From Neofusicoccum parvum (taxonomy: Eukaryota; Ascomycota; Dothideomycetes; Botryosphaeriales; Botryosphaeriaceae): 64,000 bases of DNA. The DNA is taken from NCBI GenBank assembly GCA_020912385.1, contig CP087223.1, positions 620,001 to 684,000 of the forward strand, read 5' to 3'. The translations under genes and the position numbers were made by a program. This document shows positions 31,440 to 43,014 of this stretch, in pieces (the first letter of the stretch is position 1; the number at the start of each line of letters is the position of its first letter). The notes under the pieces are model-generated. The model was not told the origin of the DNA and searched no databases. It worked only from the letters and a program-made list of their open reading frames with translations.

Positions 31440-34400
31440 ATGGCGCCCAGGAGTGTCCGCAAACGACAGACAGTCGATCTTCCAGCGATATCGACAATCC
31501 TCAGTAGCATAACATTGCAAATGGCTGTAAGTGTCTTCTCAGCCGTAACTCTCCGCGGAACTAACTAGCGATTAGGATGCTCACACGGAGGCTCGACTGA
31601 TTAAGAATTTGGATAACGCTACGAAAGATGCTCGAAAAATCCGACGGGATGCTAGCACCTTACTGAAGCATGCTGAGAGGTTGATCGGCGCTATCCTACA
31701 ACTTAAAAGGCGTCCTTCGACACCGGAGAATCAAGGGAAAGGCGGATCCGAGGATCCTTGTCTACAACAGAACACGGCATTGCAGTGCTGGTATAGGGGT
31801 GAGATCAAGTTCGGATTGGCGCAGAAGGGGCAGCTCGTGCCTACTATCCACGAGGCCATGAAGGACTGGAGACAGCATCAAGAGCTTGGGTTCTTCAAGG
31901 TCACCATTGAACAAGATGTCATGCGCACCACCGATCCGAAGAAAATCGGCAACTCGATCGTCGACGCGTTGGATGAATGCCAGTCGGAGGTCTTGCAGCT
32001 TTCTGCACTGCCCAAGCGCGATCCACTTCACGGCCGTGCCTGCAACGTTTGGATCAGGGACGACCAAAGCTCGGAATTCCACGTCCCTGACCTTGACATT
32101 GATGCGGACGAGCTGGACCAGGGGGACTGTCGAGAGCTGTTCTGCTCCACAGTAGAACAAGGCTCGATGGGCTGCACCATGCCGTATCTCGTCATCCCAT
32201 CGGACTCCTCTCCTCAGTGGCGGGAATCCGTCGGCCTAGCAGCGACACCATATGTGGATTGCGGCGCGCGGCTCAACATGACAAGCAGTAGGATCCCTGG
32301 AGTTCACACCGCGTATGAATATTTCAGCGCAGGCTCGGGATCGTGCACGCCCATGCACGTTGAGGATGGGTTCCTTGGATCGATGAACTTCGTCCTCGCC
32401 GGCGCCCCAAAGGTGTGGCTCTTTGTGCAGCCGCGCTTTCGTCGGAAACTGGAGCAGAAGGCCCGAGAAAGCCTCATAAGCAACAAGGAATCGTACTCGT
32501 GCTCGCAATTTGTACGCCACCTGAACAAATTGCTCTCACCCCAGGTCCTAGACTCCTGGGGCATACCTTACCATATTATTGCCTGCAAGGCCGGCGAGAT
32601 GGTTGTCACGCTACCGGAGACGTACCATCAAGTCGTCAACGCAGGCGCCAACTACTCTCAGGCGATCAACTTCGCGGTCGAGCCGGACTGGACCGGACCG
32701 CCCACAGACTACGAGTTCTGCGAGCTAAAGTGCAATCCTAACGCGAAGCCGATCACGGCCGCACAGCTCAGCGCGCAGGAACTGACACCCAGCTCAAGAT
32801 CTAGCTCCAGCCAAGATGAGCAGGGGCACATCCACGGCGAGGAACCAGAGAATTCCCAACTTAGAGAGTCGGTCGAAGCTTCCGATCGTGAATCAGATGC
32901 TCTTGAAGAGGAGATCAAAAAATTTGTTGACGAGACTTTACGGGGCGATACGCCTGAGACCCCTAGCCCGACCCAAGACTGGCCTAGCTACCCACCGACA
33001 CCCGGCGATCCGACGCGCAACTTTCTAAATTCACGCTCACCGACGCCCACACCCGGCGATCCGACGTCCAAGTCTTTGAGTCTGCAAAGAAGCTCGCTGG
33101 TAGGACAAGAGACAGACGAGGACGTCTCGCAATCTCACCGTGACGGAGACGTTGGTTGTGACGGAGAAAGCGTTGGGGAAAAGGCATCAAGCGACATGCA
33201 TTCTTCCGAGGGCCTGGCCGACCCGGCACGGGGAAAAGAAGAAAATGAGTCTGATACACAGAACCACTCGTCTCGTAAGGACGGTGGCGATGGCTCTACT
33301 ACAGAAGAAAGCCTCACCGGAAGTCGCACGGCACTCAACCACGGCAATCCGCAAACTCCGATCGAGATTCCCGAGGAGCCTGGGAGAGAGTCTTCCGGCC
33401 TCGTCGAGATACCGCTGAAATTGAGCTCTCCAGAACGCCGAACCGACGAGGGCGTTGAAGAAAAGATAGGTAGACTCGTTGAGGAGGCTGCTTCGTTCCT
33501 CCCTGCTCTAGACATCTCAAGAACCACCTTGGAGCGCTTTCGCCCCCGCCAATGGCTCAACGACGAGGCGATTCTGAAGACGTTGGAAACGATCCTCCCA
33601 GATAAGGCAACACCGCTAATAGCATCATTTTCCATCAAGAACCTCCCTTCTTCAGGGCTTGATGGTGAACCCACTAGCGATGAGATGCCGCAGGGCATAC
33701 GACCGCAGTTGGTACACGATATAGACTCCACTCACCTCTTTGTCGCATACAACGTTACAGTCAGCCCTTCAAAGCAGGCTACCGGTGGCTCTGGTAATCA
33801 TTGGATCCTTATCGTTGCCGACTTCCTCAATACGAGGATCCACTTCTTCGGTACGGAGGCAGGAGCGGAAGCATGGTCTCTGAACATAACCCGAAATGTG
33901 TCCGCCTTCATCAACTCTTTCCGCTTGTCGGAGGGTTACGAGCAGGTCAACTGGATGTTTGCCGAGGCCCAACCGGTAAGATTCAGTAGAGGCGAACTTT
34001 CGGAGCACAGTTGACAATCTTCAGCTATACCCCAACGGCTCGACTCCAGACGATTACAATTGCGGCATAGCAGTAATATCCCGAGCGGAGGCATTCATTT
34101 ATCCCGACAAGACGCTGAGAGTTACCCATCAAATCACTCCCGCCGACCTCAGCCAGCGGCTGGACGAGCTGCGAGGAATATATCTCGAGTGTATCATTCG
34201 TCGATGCAGTCGTGTTTGCGACGACGAGGCTGTATCGGCTCAACTCGGCATTCTCACTCCAGGCCAGCAAACCAAGAAGAGACCCTCCCCCTTTCCCACC
34301 CCCGACCGCAAAAAGATTTTGGTAGCGAGATCCGCCTTTCAGCAGAGGTCGGACGCATCGGTCCCAGTCTTAGAGACGATTCCCCGCTCGGAAGCCGAGC

Positions 34401-35510
34401 AATGGAAAGACTGCATCCTCCGAACCGCGCAGAACACTGGCTTCAACGGTGCGAGTCTCGTCGAAACTTTCGAACTGTTTCCAAACAACGCTCTTGATAA
34501 GGCGCTTCGGCTTCTGCAGTGCGTTTGCGAGGTCGCCAACCAAGACCGACTTTTCCAGCTCAAGGATGTGCTACAACTTAGGACGCAACCGCTCTTAGAG
34601 CAATCTCCAAGCAACGCAGATCTCATGAGATTGGCGGACCTACATCATTCCATCAACAGGTTTTCTCAAGTCACGTACGTGGCACAGTACCAGCGCTACA
34701 TGAGCCTGGCACTTTACTACCAGTGGTTTCGATCCGCCGTCAAGCTAAAATCACAGCAAATGAGACTGGATCGGAACGAGAGGAAACGCATGGCGAATTC
34801 CATCCGTAATAGCTCACAGGGCCAGCCTGAGCCGCTAAAATTGCGTCAAGATCACCTGCTTCCTCAGCCTAAAAGTAGCCAAGCGGAGGCTCGACTGAAA
34901 GAAGAGCTGGTAGATCTTTTAATGCAGGGGAACCGAAATCGTGAAACCGCACGAAATGAGCTCGACCGGAACATTAGGGAAGGGAAAATTCTGAACCTGC
35001 TCCTCAGCCCTTTCGACAATCGAAACCCGCGGACAGACATACGATTCCTATGCCTCTTCCCCTTGTATGAGCCGTTTTGCGACCCCCAGGTTTCTCGGCC
35101 ATCCTTGGACCTCGTGAAGTATGGCCCGCCTGATATGATCAAAAGGCTGATGAAGCCAATATCTCCTAAAGAGTTTGTTCCACTCTGTTCCCAATCGCGA
35201 CAACACTAACCTCTATAGGCTGTTGAATTTCAAGGAGTCATTGGTCGAATTTTTCGGCAAGCACCTATTCATCATGCGTCCTGAGCTTTCACGCATAGAC
35301 GCAAATCGTCTCCCCGGGGGGAATTCTGGAAATTCGGAGCCCAAGTCTATTTCTGCTTCAGACGGTGAAGGGGAAAAGACTTATAGTACGATCTATCTGG
35401 ATTTGGCGCTTGACGGGGAGCTAAGGGAGGCAAGACCAGTAGATGTGGCGCGATTCTTTGAACCTACGGAGAAGACTGTCAGCAAATCAGGTCAGCTTGC
35501 ACTTCTATAG
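31440..35510 (+). CDS. JmjC-domain plus Ulp1-like peptidase fusion protein
   Basis: Four exons were inferred: 31440-31526, 31576-33975, 34025-35172 and 35219-35510. Donors are GTAAGT, GTAAGA and GTTTGT; phase is kept; the product is 1308 aa. A JmjC fold spans about residues 250-400, with the iron-binding HxE (His290, Glu292 in TPMHVEDGF) and distal His380 (ETYHQVVNAG). Such domains are Fe(II)/2-oxoglutarate hydroxylases, often histone demethylases. A long acidic, Ser-rich, PEST-like linker follows. A C48-type Ulp1-like domain covers about 700-860: RPRQWLNDEAI, GNHWILIVADF (His771) and DDYNCGIAVI (Cys842). The usual catalytic Asp position reads FFGTEAG, so protease activity is uncertain. The C-terminal third is helical and unassigned. 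The combination implies a chromatin and SUMO-linked role. Confidence 0.8.
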
Positions 35511-36135
35511 CAGTATGGATTTCCTTCTGTTTTTTTTCTTTTGTTCACCATCCGTGGCGAGAGAGTATACTTGAGAATTCACCTAGAGAGATTCGCAGAG
35601 TGCCTAAATCACCGGAGCCTTTGCATTGACAGCGTAGTGGCGAGCTCTCTAGCCCGGTGCGAGGCGTGGTGACAATCGTGCGCTTAGTACGTACAAGGGT
35701 GGTAAGATCATGGCTTGTTAGACGTGGAATTGAACTAATAGGACGGTAACAGCGCGTCACATTGGTGCTCGGTCGGCTTTCGCCCTTAAGCCCTTGCATT
35801 GTAGAGATGATAGCCATGTATCCATGACACCTCTTATACAGGGCCGCTGCTTTGATTGGTGAATAAGGTACGCGCTGAGCCGAAGCGCTCTGGCCGTGAG
35901 CAGCCCTCGTCGATCGCGCGAACGGATTGGTTACCATTTATCGCTTGCTTCATCCTTTCCAGACCGCGACTGACATCGGTAGGGCGCTAGAATCCTTGGC
36001 GAGGAGCAAGCATTCGTGCGCTACAAAGTGATTTAATCTAAAAATAAAGATTAAGCGCCGCTTGCAATCTAACAGGACAGGCGAGATGCCCTATCATTAG
36101 AAGCGACTGATTGGCCATCGCCCGTTGACTGGTGG
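35511..36135. other. Intergenic stretch
   Basis: A 130-codon minus-strand frame (35545-35937) is Arg/Ser/Thr-rich with no structure and is not called. No repeats were seen. Confidence 0.4.
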
Positions 36136-36142
36136 TATAAAA
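36136..36142 (+). promoter_or_regulatory. TATA box for the gene at 36232
   Basis: TATAAAA about 90 bp upstream of ATG 36232. Confidence 0.45.
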
Positions 36143-36231
36143 TATCCCTTTGCAGAACTTCAGCTTTGTTCTCAAAGACTGCGGCGGATTCGCATGCTTG
36201 TACGCACTATCAAGACACCCGAGACTTCAGT

Positions 36232-36785
36232 ATGGACTCGCAACGCTATACGGATACCGCTCAGATGCAGCGGTTTCCGAGCACGCGCGGCGGCGATTGC
36301 GCCACAGGTCCGCGCTATAGCGACCCTCTCGGCCACGAGAACTTCTTCCGCACTTTCTCTCACGCTTTTTCGCCCGGCGTAGATTGGACCAAACAAAGTT
36401 GCCCAAGTGATATGGGGCGTCCGGTCTCGGAAGAAGGTGTGGTGCGAAACCGGCAGGTCCGCGAGCACGATGCAGTCAAAGAACTTAAGAGGTATACGAC
36501 GGCGAATCAAACACCTTTTCAAATCTAATAGAAGGCAGTGAGATATCTCGTATTAAACGCGAGCTCGGGGATCTGCGCCACGAATTGGAGGGCTTGCGCT
36601 TCTGGCTAGAGGACATTTCGAGGGTGATCGAACCGAGTAGCCAGCTGTCCTCCCCCCAGATCACCTGCATGGAACCAGGATGCACATGTCAGTACGATGG
36701 GCCTGCTGCTACTACTGTTGAGCAACAGTCATCAGAGGGCGCCTACGAAGGTCCGGCATGTACTTGTGAGGATGGAATGCCATGA
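36232..36785 (+). CDS. Small coiled-coil protein with Cys-rich tail
   Basis: Two exons: 36232-36491 and 36539-36785. The 47-nt intron has a GTATAC donor, a TCTAAT branch and a GGCAG acceptor. The product is 168 aa. Splicing unites two halves of one coiled coil: VKELK from exon 1 continues into SEISRIKRELGDLRHELEG in exon 2. That continuity supports the model. The C-terminus carries two Cys clusters (CMEPGCTCQY and ACTCEDG). The N-terminal ~60 residues are polar. No family was recognised; dimerisation is likely. Confidence 0.6.
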
Positions 36786-37068
36786 ACGTCTTTAGATCCT
36801 TATACCGGCCCCTCCTCTCTTCTTTCTTTTTCTATCCAAGGCTCTCTTTTAGAAGTGCAGATAATGAATATATATCTTTTTCTTTGGTAGGATGGAAATA
36901 AAGATGCTATTACGAACTTACGGATGCATGGTTAATGTTTCAACCGTGATAAATATCGCAAATGGGCGCTTAAGTCCTAAAAATAAGTCTCATCAGTAAG
37001 TACCGTTTCCGAACTAGCCTAGACAAGACACGTTTTATAAGCGGGACCAGTAGCACATTGCATATGAC

Positions 37069-37821
37069 ATGCCAAAGATGAGTCTTCAATCTGTCGTCCG
37101 CATTAGAGAGCTATACCACCGTATAGCAGTCTACCTACCCAGTACCGATGCGTACAACCTCTCTCAAGCAGTCCGGCGACCCTTTAAGGGCTACGAAAAA
37201 CATCTACTACATTCCTGGAGAGACTACTTTACCGATTTGAACTGGGCCAGCACCGTTATCAGAGTCTTAGAGGAGGCCAGGCTTGACGCCGAGGTGCTTA
37301 TAGTGGGACCTCACGCAATCCTACCTCAATCCCTATCGTACAAGCATGATTACTCTACGTACCGGAAAGACCTGCGAAGGCTCAGGCTGCCGTATCTGAA
37401 CATATACGTGGTGCTAAAGAACGCGCCAGATACCTCCCTTAGGGCAGCATGGGCTCTTGAAAGACAGGTTCTATGGCTGGTGCGTAATCTCAATTGCATG
37501 GAAGTATATTTAGGGAACGGCAACATGGCCTTCACAGTCCTCCAGCCAACTAGCTTTGCACCACTCGTTAGATACTACTCTCCCATGAGGGTTAAAGCTT
37601 CTACACGCCGCTCCTTGCGCCCCTCTTCGAACTCTAGACTTGCAGAGCCTCCTTCAATGGGATACATTATGGTCACGAGGGAAGGTATGAAGATTTCAAG
37701 AGCAGAGCGAGTGGAGGGTTATAAGCCTACAGCGCACAGCATGTACATCACTGTCGGTGGTTTCAGGGGGGACAGAGTCAAAGAAGCCACGTTTGAGGTA
37801 CCCAGAGCTCCACTGACGTAA
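37069..37821 (+). CDS. F-box-like hypothetical protein
   Basis: A 250-aa single-exon frame from ATG 37069, with a TTTATAA box about 35 bp upstream. The N-terminus (ELYHRIAVYLPSTDAYNLSQ) resembles an F-box helix pair, which would link the protein to SCF ubiquitin ligases, but the match is weak. The rest has alternating hydrophobic segments (LPYLNIYVVLKNAPDTSL, ALERQVLWLVRNLN) and no repeats. A truncated LINE lies 93 bp after the stop, so its 3' UTR may be altered. Confidence 0.6.
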   Translation: MPKMSLQSVVRIRELYHRIAVYLPSTDAYNLSQAVRRPFKGYEKHLLHSWRDYFTDLNWASTVIRVLEEARLDAEVLIVGPHAILPQSLSYKHDYSTYRKDLRRLRLPYLNIYVVLKNAPDTSLRAAWALERQVLWLVRNLNCMEVYLGNGNMAFTVLQPTSFAPLVRYYSPMRVKASTRRSLRPSSNSRLAEPPSMGYIMVTREGMKISRAERVEGYKPTAHSMYITVGGFRGDRVKEATFEVPRAPLT

Positions 37822-37914
37822 GCTCCCGGGAAATGGAGCAACATGAAGAAATTTAAGGCGGGTAGGGTTGTAATTGAGTGTACGCCTGATCAATGAATCA
37901 GTCAACTGTCTCAT

Positions 37915-38798
37915 CAATGGATAGCACAATGGGAAAACTCAGAGAAAGGCCAGCACCTCCGCAACATCGACACAGCACCCCCAGGATCCCACGTCCGTCA
38001 CCTATATGACAAACTCCCACGGAACCAAGCCGGCCTTCTTGCCCAACTACGCACTGGCCATTACTGGCTCAACCAACACCGAGCGCGGATGGGCCGGATA
38101 GACAATGATAAGTGCGAATGTGGAGAAACCGAATCAGTCTCTCATGTCCTACTCGAATGCCCGTTGCTACAAAAAGGCCGACAAAAGATGTACGAAGATA
38201 GCGGACTTGAGAAGAACAGCTTATCAGCCTTACTGGGCGGGAAACCCCCAAGAAAGCCAGATCTAACACAAGGGAAAGAGAAGAAATGGAAGATATCTAG
38301 TAAACAGCTACAGGCCGTGCTAAGCTTTGCAAAAGAAACTGTTGAACAGTGCAATGGAGTTAAAATGAGCACTGCTGCTCTTCTGAATTGAAGAGAAACT
38401 ATCTGCTTAAGTACATGTTCGATTGATGACAAGTGTCATGATTAAGAAAGGGATGCTTCTGAAAAGAGCTAAGAAAAGGGGAGGTGATTAAGAAAGGGGA
38501 CTTGATGGTACAAAGGCTTGGGTAGATCCTTTTGTCAAACCACCAAGATATACTAAGACTTGGCATGTTGATGCCAGCTGACAGAAACAAACCGGTTTAT
38601 AAACAGAGACGAAGCCACGGAGTAGAGAACTCCCTACAAACAACCCCTTCTACCAACCACCCGCCCTCCCTATCCATCCTTCTATCCTCCCAATTTGTTA
38701 CACACCAATGTAATACTAGAGAAACACTTTTAATAGTCTGTAGCCTGCATATCGCTTAGGGCGACGGGTCAGGGTAAATAAATTCAACTCAACTCAAC
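37915..38798 (+). mobile_element. 5'-truncated copy of the 24.9-30.6 kb LINE, with nested LTR
   Basis: The plus-strand sequence matches the last ~250 codons and 3' UTR of ORF2 (GRIDNDKCECGETESVSHVL) and ends in the same (AACTC)n tail. The target-site duplication is TCAACTGTCTCAT (37902-37914 and 38799-38811), partly overlapping the tail. The copy has diverged by scattered substitutions and is broken by an LTR insertion at 38340-38583, so it is older than the full-length copy and dead. Confidence 0.88.
38340..38583 (+). mobile_element. Solo LTR nested in the truncated LINE
   Basis: The 244-bp insert starts TGTTGAACAGTGC and ends CAGCTGACA. A 5-bp duplication GAAAC flanks it (38335-38339 and 38584-38588). 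The undisturbed LINE copy reads straight through this site, which defines the insert exactly. TGTTGA starts are typical of Copia-type LTRs, so that origin is likely. The strand is assigned by convention only. Confidence 0.85.
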
Positions 38799-38996
38799 TC
38801 AACTGTCTCATTACCGAAGTACTTGCGTTGTTGAGCTTGATAAGCTTAGAACTAATGGTCAAGCCAACATACAAGTCAGTGACAGAGAGCTGAAGCAATA
38901 GAACTCATTCAACATCACAAAGCAAATCTCGCAACAGCTCCTATAATGATCCCAAAGGATTTTATACAGACTTAGCTGATAGACTCAGCTAACATA

Positions 38997-40014
38997 TTAG
39001 TTCTCAGCCGCTTGATGAGGATGTGAGGGCACCCAGCTCGACATCCATTTGTGGGCAACCAGCGCCTTTCTATCATCCGAAGTCCCAGAGTTTGAATGGA
39101 GCTGACCGCTCGCAAATCCGTTGACCGGAAGAATCAGCACGTCTGCGAGTACGATGGGATCCTTCAAGCCAGAGACTTCATCCCCATTCATTGTGAGCCC
39201 AGTGCGCTCCGAAAGATATTCGAACACCGCGCCTGTGAAGACCCTTGGCCCTGTCAAGCTAATGACATCATCAAAGAACAGCTGCGGAATAGACCCGTCT
39301 GTACCATGATGCTCCAAGAGCTGCTCGACATTCTTGCCGACATTGCTCACAACTCGACGAATGAGAGAATGGTGTGGCTTGGCCATGATCGTGAATTGTG
39401 ATATTTGTACCATCCAAGGTACATCTCGCCATAATTGGCCTTGACCTTTGTCGATCTCCACGCCCAGCACAACGTTGATCCTGTTGAAGTATTCCTGCGG
39501 GATCCAATTTCCGATCGGCTGAAGCGGTCGAGTATCAATGTCCGTATAAACACCACATTCGGCGAGAAGGATCAAATATCTGAGAAAATCTGCACGGAGA
39601 ATCCGATCGTGCTTGACCTTATTGTACGTCTTGAGTACGCCTTTGTCGTTACGAAATTCTCGGTGCACGAAGGCGTCCTCAGTATCTGCAGTCAGACACT
39701 CGTACCGGTAGTCTGGGTTGATGCGTTTCCATTGTCCGATGTACTGGTCGAGAAAGGACTGCTTCTCTTCCGGCGAGTAGTGCCAGATCTGCCATATTTT
39801 TCTTGGGACTGGGTTCGTCAGATACCGAAGTTCTGGTCTGGCTGTTCGACTTACAGTCTGTGTGGAGATCGCCATGAGGTGGAATAAGCACTTGGTGTGA
39901 TTGCCAATACGCACAGCCAAACCAGAAGAGTGAAAGTAGTGCACAAGTAGGGAGAACGAGTTTGTAAGGCGACGCCCGCACTGGACGTGATCTCCACGAA
40001 AAACGCAACGGCAT
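38997..40014 (-). CDS. OCH1-like GT32 glycosyltransferase
   Basis: Two exons: 40014-39855 and 39808-38997. The 46-nt intron has a GTAAGT donor, a CTGACG branch and a CCCAG acceptor. The product is 323 aa. An N-terminal signal anchor (LVLPTCALLSLFWFGCAYW, residues ~22-40) indicates a type II Golgi membrane protein. Splicing joins ...TD to FPRKIWQIWHYSPEE, the usual start of the OCH1 catalytic domain. The DXD motif is VYTDIDTRPLQP, which binds metal and the sugar nucleotide. The family adds mannose or related sugars to glycans; donor and acceptor cannot be fixed here. The length is normal. Confidence 0.85.
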
Positions 40015-40510
40015 TATGTCTTGATGTACGGTATAAAGGATGGTAGAAAGACTGCTTTACTGTCGTTATGAGATAGTCTCTTCATCTAATGTAGTTGTCT
40101 ATGTACATCATTTGGAAAATTTACGCGCCGGTCGTGGTCGGCGATGTGAAGCTCTACAGATGCCTTAATCGGGGGATCTAGCCCTTAGTAGATTAACATC
40201 ATCACCGTTTCAATGCAGATGAATCACGAGTAGAGGCAGGGGTAATGTGACTCTATTTTAATTCATGCCGCGGGCCAACTAACCCGTAATCCCGACTGGA
40301 ATTAACACTCACCCCACGAAGCCATGGCATAAGAGGATCATGATTGGATATCTTGATGTCGGTGATTTGAATAGGCCCTATGGTAGCGGCTACTACTGGT
40401 TAGCGCGGCGCAGTAAGTTACGCTAGCCAAGAGGAACGCCATGCAGCTATGCTCTGGTGGCTGCGGCACCTGGCGGCTATATTTAACGAGATCACGCCAC
40501 GCGTCGATGT
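40015..40510. other. Intergenic stretch upstream of the glycosyltransferase
   Basis: No gene was recognised. Confidence 0.4.
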
Positions 40511-40605
40511 TATGGATGGGCCGCGCTGATGGATGGGCCGCGCTGATGGATGGGCCACGTTGATGGATGGGCCGCGCTAATATTATGGATGGGCCGTATC
40601 GATGG
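40511..40605. repeat. 17-bp minisatellite (about five copies)
   Basis: Units of GATGGATGGGCCGCGCT at 40511-40527, 40528-40544, 40545-40561, 40562-40578 and, after a 5-bp spacer, 40584-40600, with a partial unit after. The units differ by single substitutions. Confidence 0.85.
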
Positions 40606-41235
40606 AAGGAATGAGCTGCGTCAATGGTCACATCGGCATTAAGAGGCGAGAAACGGGCTTTTTATGGAGTATTATCGGCTTTATATCGGCCGATCGTGAT
40701 TGGCTTCTACTTATAATCAAGCGCGTGGAAGAGGGCCTTTAGCGTGGACTGGGTTTGTAAGCCCCGTTCTTGAGACAAATATCGGCAAGGCACAGAGGTT
40801 TGCATATAGCGCGGGAAACGCTTTCGCTTACGCCTACCAATCAACTTAGATTACCACATTCTTCTATTACGAAAGAGCCGCTCGAGACGTAAAAATGTAG
40901 CTACTTACTCACCACGCTACACGTCTCTCCTTAGTAGGAAAACATACTATATTATTAGGTCCTAGAGAAGATTGTGTGAAGTATACAACGCTTCATCTAT
41001 GAGGTTGAGTCTCTATGGAGATGGAATAGCAACGTAGTCTAATAGATCATCGATTTATAAGATAGGTCTATTCTTCTAACTAACGGATAACGGAGGTGAT
41101 TGAGCTTATTTTCCATCAACCACCAAGATAAAAAGCTTCCCTTACGGCTTTTCTCCAGGTTGGAATTCTAGTTCGGTAAAGTTCAAGTCTTGATCGGCTT
41201 TAGCTCGGACGAGATCCATTGCCTGCTGTCGAATG
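40606..41235. other. Intergenic stretch downstream of the ferric reductase
   Basis: AT-rich in the second half; no coding frame or transposon end recognised. Confidence 0.4.
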
Positions 41236-42823
41236 CTACCTCTTGCGGAAACTGTACGATGATGAGTATGGAGAAAGGCAGGATGAATTAGAAGACAAAC
41301 CTGTTACTACCTTCTGACCTTTTTCCCTCTGTAGCTGTTTTAAGAGCGTACTCAAATCCATATTTGTATACGTGATTGATAGTCGATTATGTTCGGATAA
41401 ATCTATACTCTCCTCACTTTTAGCCTTAGTCGAGCAGTTGTATACGTGGATTCTCAGCCTATAATCAGAGTCTAGGTCGAGAAGTTTGTTCATCCATTGC
41501 CCAACCCAGCCGTATTCGTCTTGATCCAGTCAGCGCCGGTACAAGTGAAGGTTGGATCAGCTTACCGTTCCGCCTGACTTCCCAGGCTAAGAAGACGACT
41601 CGCGGTCTGGAACCGGACCTGCAAGACTTCTGGATGGCTTGTTTCGCGTAAGGAATTTGTGCTGCAATCCCCACGTCAGAGGCGATTAGGAGAACTGCAT
41701 CGTAATCGCATATGTTCGCAGAGCGGCCGTACGGCCCTCCAAGGAGGGCTGGCACCCCAACAGAATCGGGGCAGCACCGAGAGACTCTCTCGGTGAAGCC
41801 TCTTCTAATGTTGAAAAGGATTTCGATCGAGGTGGCCTTCTCGTCGTCGTCTTCTTCCCACCACACTATCATGAAAGGATGAGTCTGAACTACGGACAAC
41901 CACCCAAGTCTTGGTAGGCACAGTTGAACGTACTGGCCAGCCTTAACTTTCCAGGCCCGTGTAGGGGCGATCCTCGCGGAGATAGCCCCAGCGTGGTGAC
42001 GGATCTGCGCTGTAGCTTTCCGCCCACCCCAGGCAGCGTTGCGGTAAAGGCATAATAGTAGTTGTAGAGCGAGGCTTCCGGCGAACAATGCAATAGAAAG
42101 CAGGAGGTATAACGATTCCATCTTGTCCTTCCCGTCCACGTGCCGCCAGATCACGTACGTAGCGAAGATTGATAGGAGGATGTGAGACTTAACGAATATC
42201 TCATAAAAGTATCGCCGAAGCACGGGGGAGAGTGTTAGAACGGCAATGGCGACAGCAGCCTTGGCAAGGTTAGTAAATGTACGTATCGGTTCCGGGGAAC
42301 ATACGAGAAGACCATACAGCTGCTTCCGGTTCTTGGCCGAGAATTTCTCATCTGCTAGGGCGATGCCGACGTGGAGGCTAGATTGGATAGTGGCCATTAC
42401 GGCCAGAGATTTATGAAGCTGCTTGAAAGATTGGAGTGAAAGTCCGAGAAGATCAGCTGCAAGCCCGAGGTTGCTCGAGAAGAGTAGGGGCCCAAAATTC
42501 AACAGCGCCAGCTTCCCCGCTCTAAGGCCTATCACTCTCCGACTCGGCAACCCCCAGAGGTTGTAAGTACCGGTGCCTGCCCAGTAGACCACATGGAAGA
42601 GGAAGTTGAGCCACGACACAGGGCCAACCAGTGAGTGGTGTCGTATAAACTGGCGCAGGAGGAGGTGGCGCAACGTGTAGAATCTGGCTACTCGATATGT
42701 TTTCTTTATCAGAGGCCTCAGACAGAAGAGGATCCGGAATACTAGACTGGTTAAAAGCAAAGCGGCAAAGATGCCGAGCAAGACGGAACCATAAATATAG
42801 GACGAGTCCATGTTGTCTCGCAT
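41236..42823 (-). CDS. Ferric reductase-like transmembrane oxidoreductase
   Basis: Two exons: 42823-41566 and 41519-41236. The intron has a GTAAGC donor, a GCTGACTGG branch and an ATCAAG acceptor. Splicing turns a frame break into DEYGWVGQWMNKLLDLDSDY, the expected FRE C-terminus. The product is 513 aa. I start at ATG 42823 because a TATA box lies ~45 bp upstream (42866-42871), which places the earlier GTG in the leader. About six membrane spans carry paired heme His residues (KQLHKSLAVM...SSLHVGIAL, FVKSHILLSIF...IWRHVD). HPFMIVWW is the FAD-binding motif; LLGGPYGRS and ASDVGIAAQIPYAK are NADPH-site motifs. It would move electrons across a membrane to Fe(III) or oxygen. FRE genes are recurrent Starship cargo. 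Confidence 0.85.
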
Positions 42824-42865
42824 GCCAGATTTTACAGCGAGAATTCTGTCTGCCTCGAAGGCGCC

Positions 42866-42871
42866 TTTATA
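42866..42871 (-). promoter_or_regulatory. TATA box of the ferric reductase gene
   Basis: TATAAA on the minus strand about 45 bp upstream of ATG 42823. Confidence 0.5.
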
Positions 42872-42973
42872 AGCAATGCTCACAGACTTATGGGCTCTAT
42901 TAATAGATGCTCACATCGGCGCCGCTGAAGTGACCGTTACACTCGTTTCTAAGTTTAGTTTTCTATTGGATTA

Positions 42974-42980
42974 TTTATAA
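42974..42980 (+). promoter_or_regulatory. TATA-like box of the MADS-like gene at 43015
   Basis: TTTATAA about 35 bp upstream of ATG 43015. The two divergent promoters share about 190 bp. Confidence 0.45.
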
Positions 42981-43014
42981 GATCGCTGTCGCCAGCAAGG
43001 TGGAGCGGACAGAT

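Noticed and set aside
35545..35937. 130-codon minus-strand frame after the JmjC gene
   Set aside because: Arg/Thr/Ser-rich with no regular hydrophobic pattern; no promoter seen.
40338..40631. 97-codon minus-strand frame across the 17-bp minisatellite
   Set aside because: Its repeats (HQRGPSI-like) simply translate the minisatellite.
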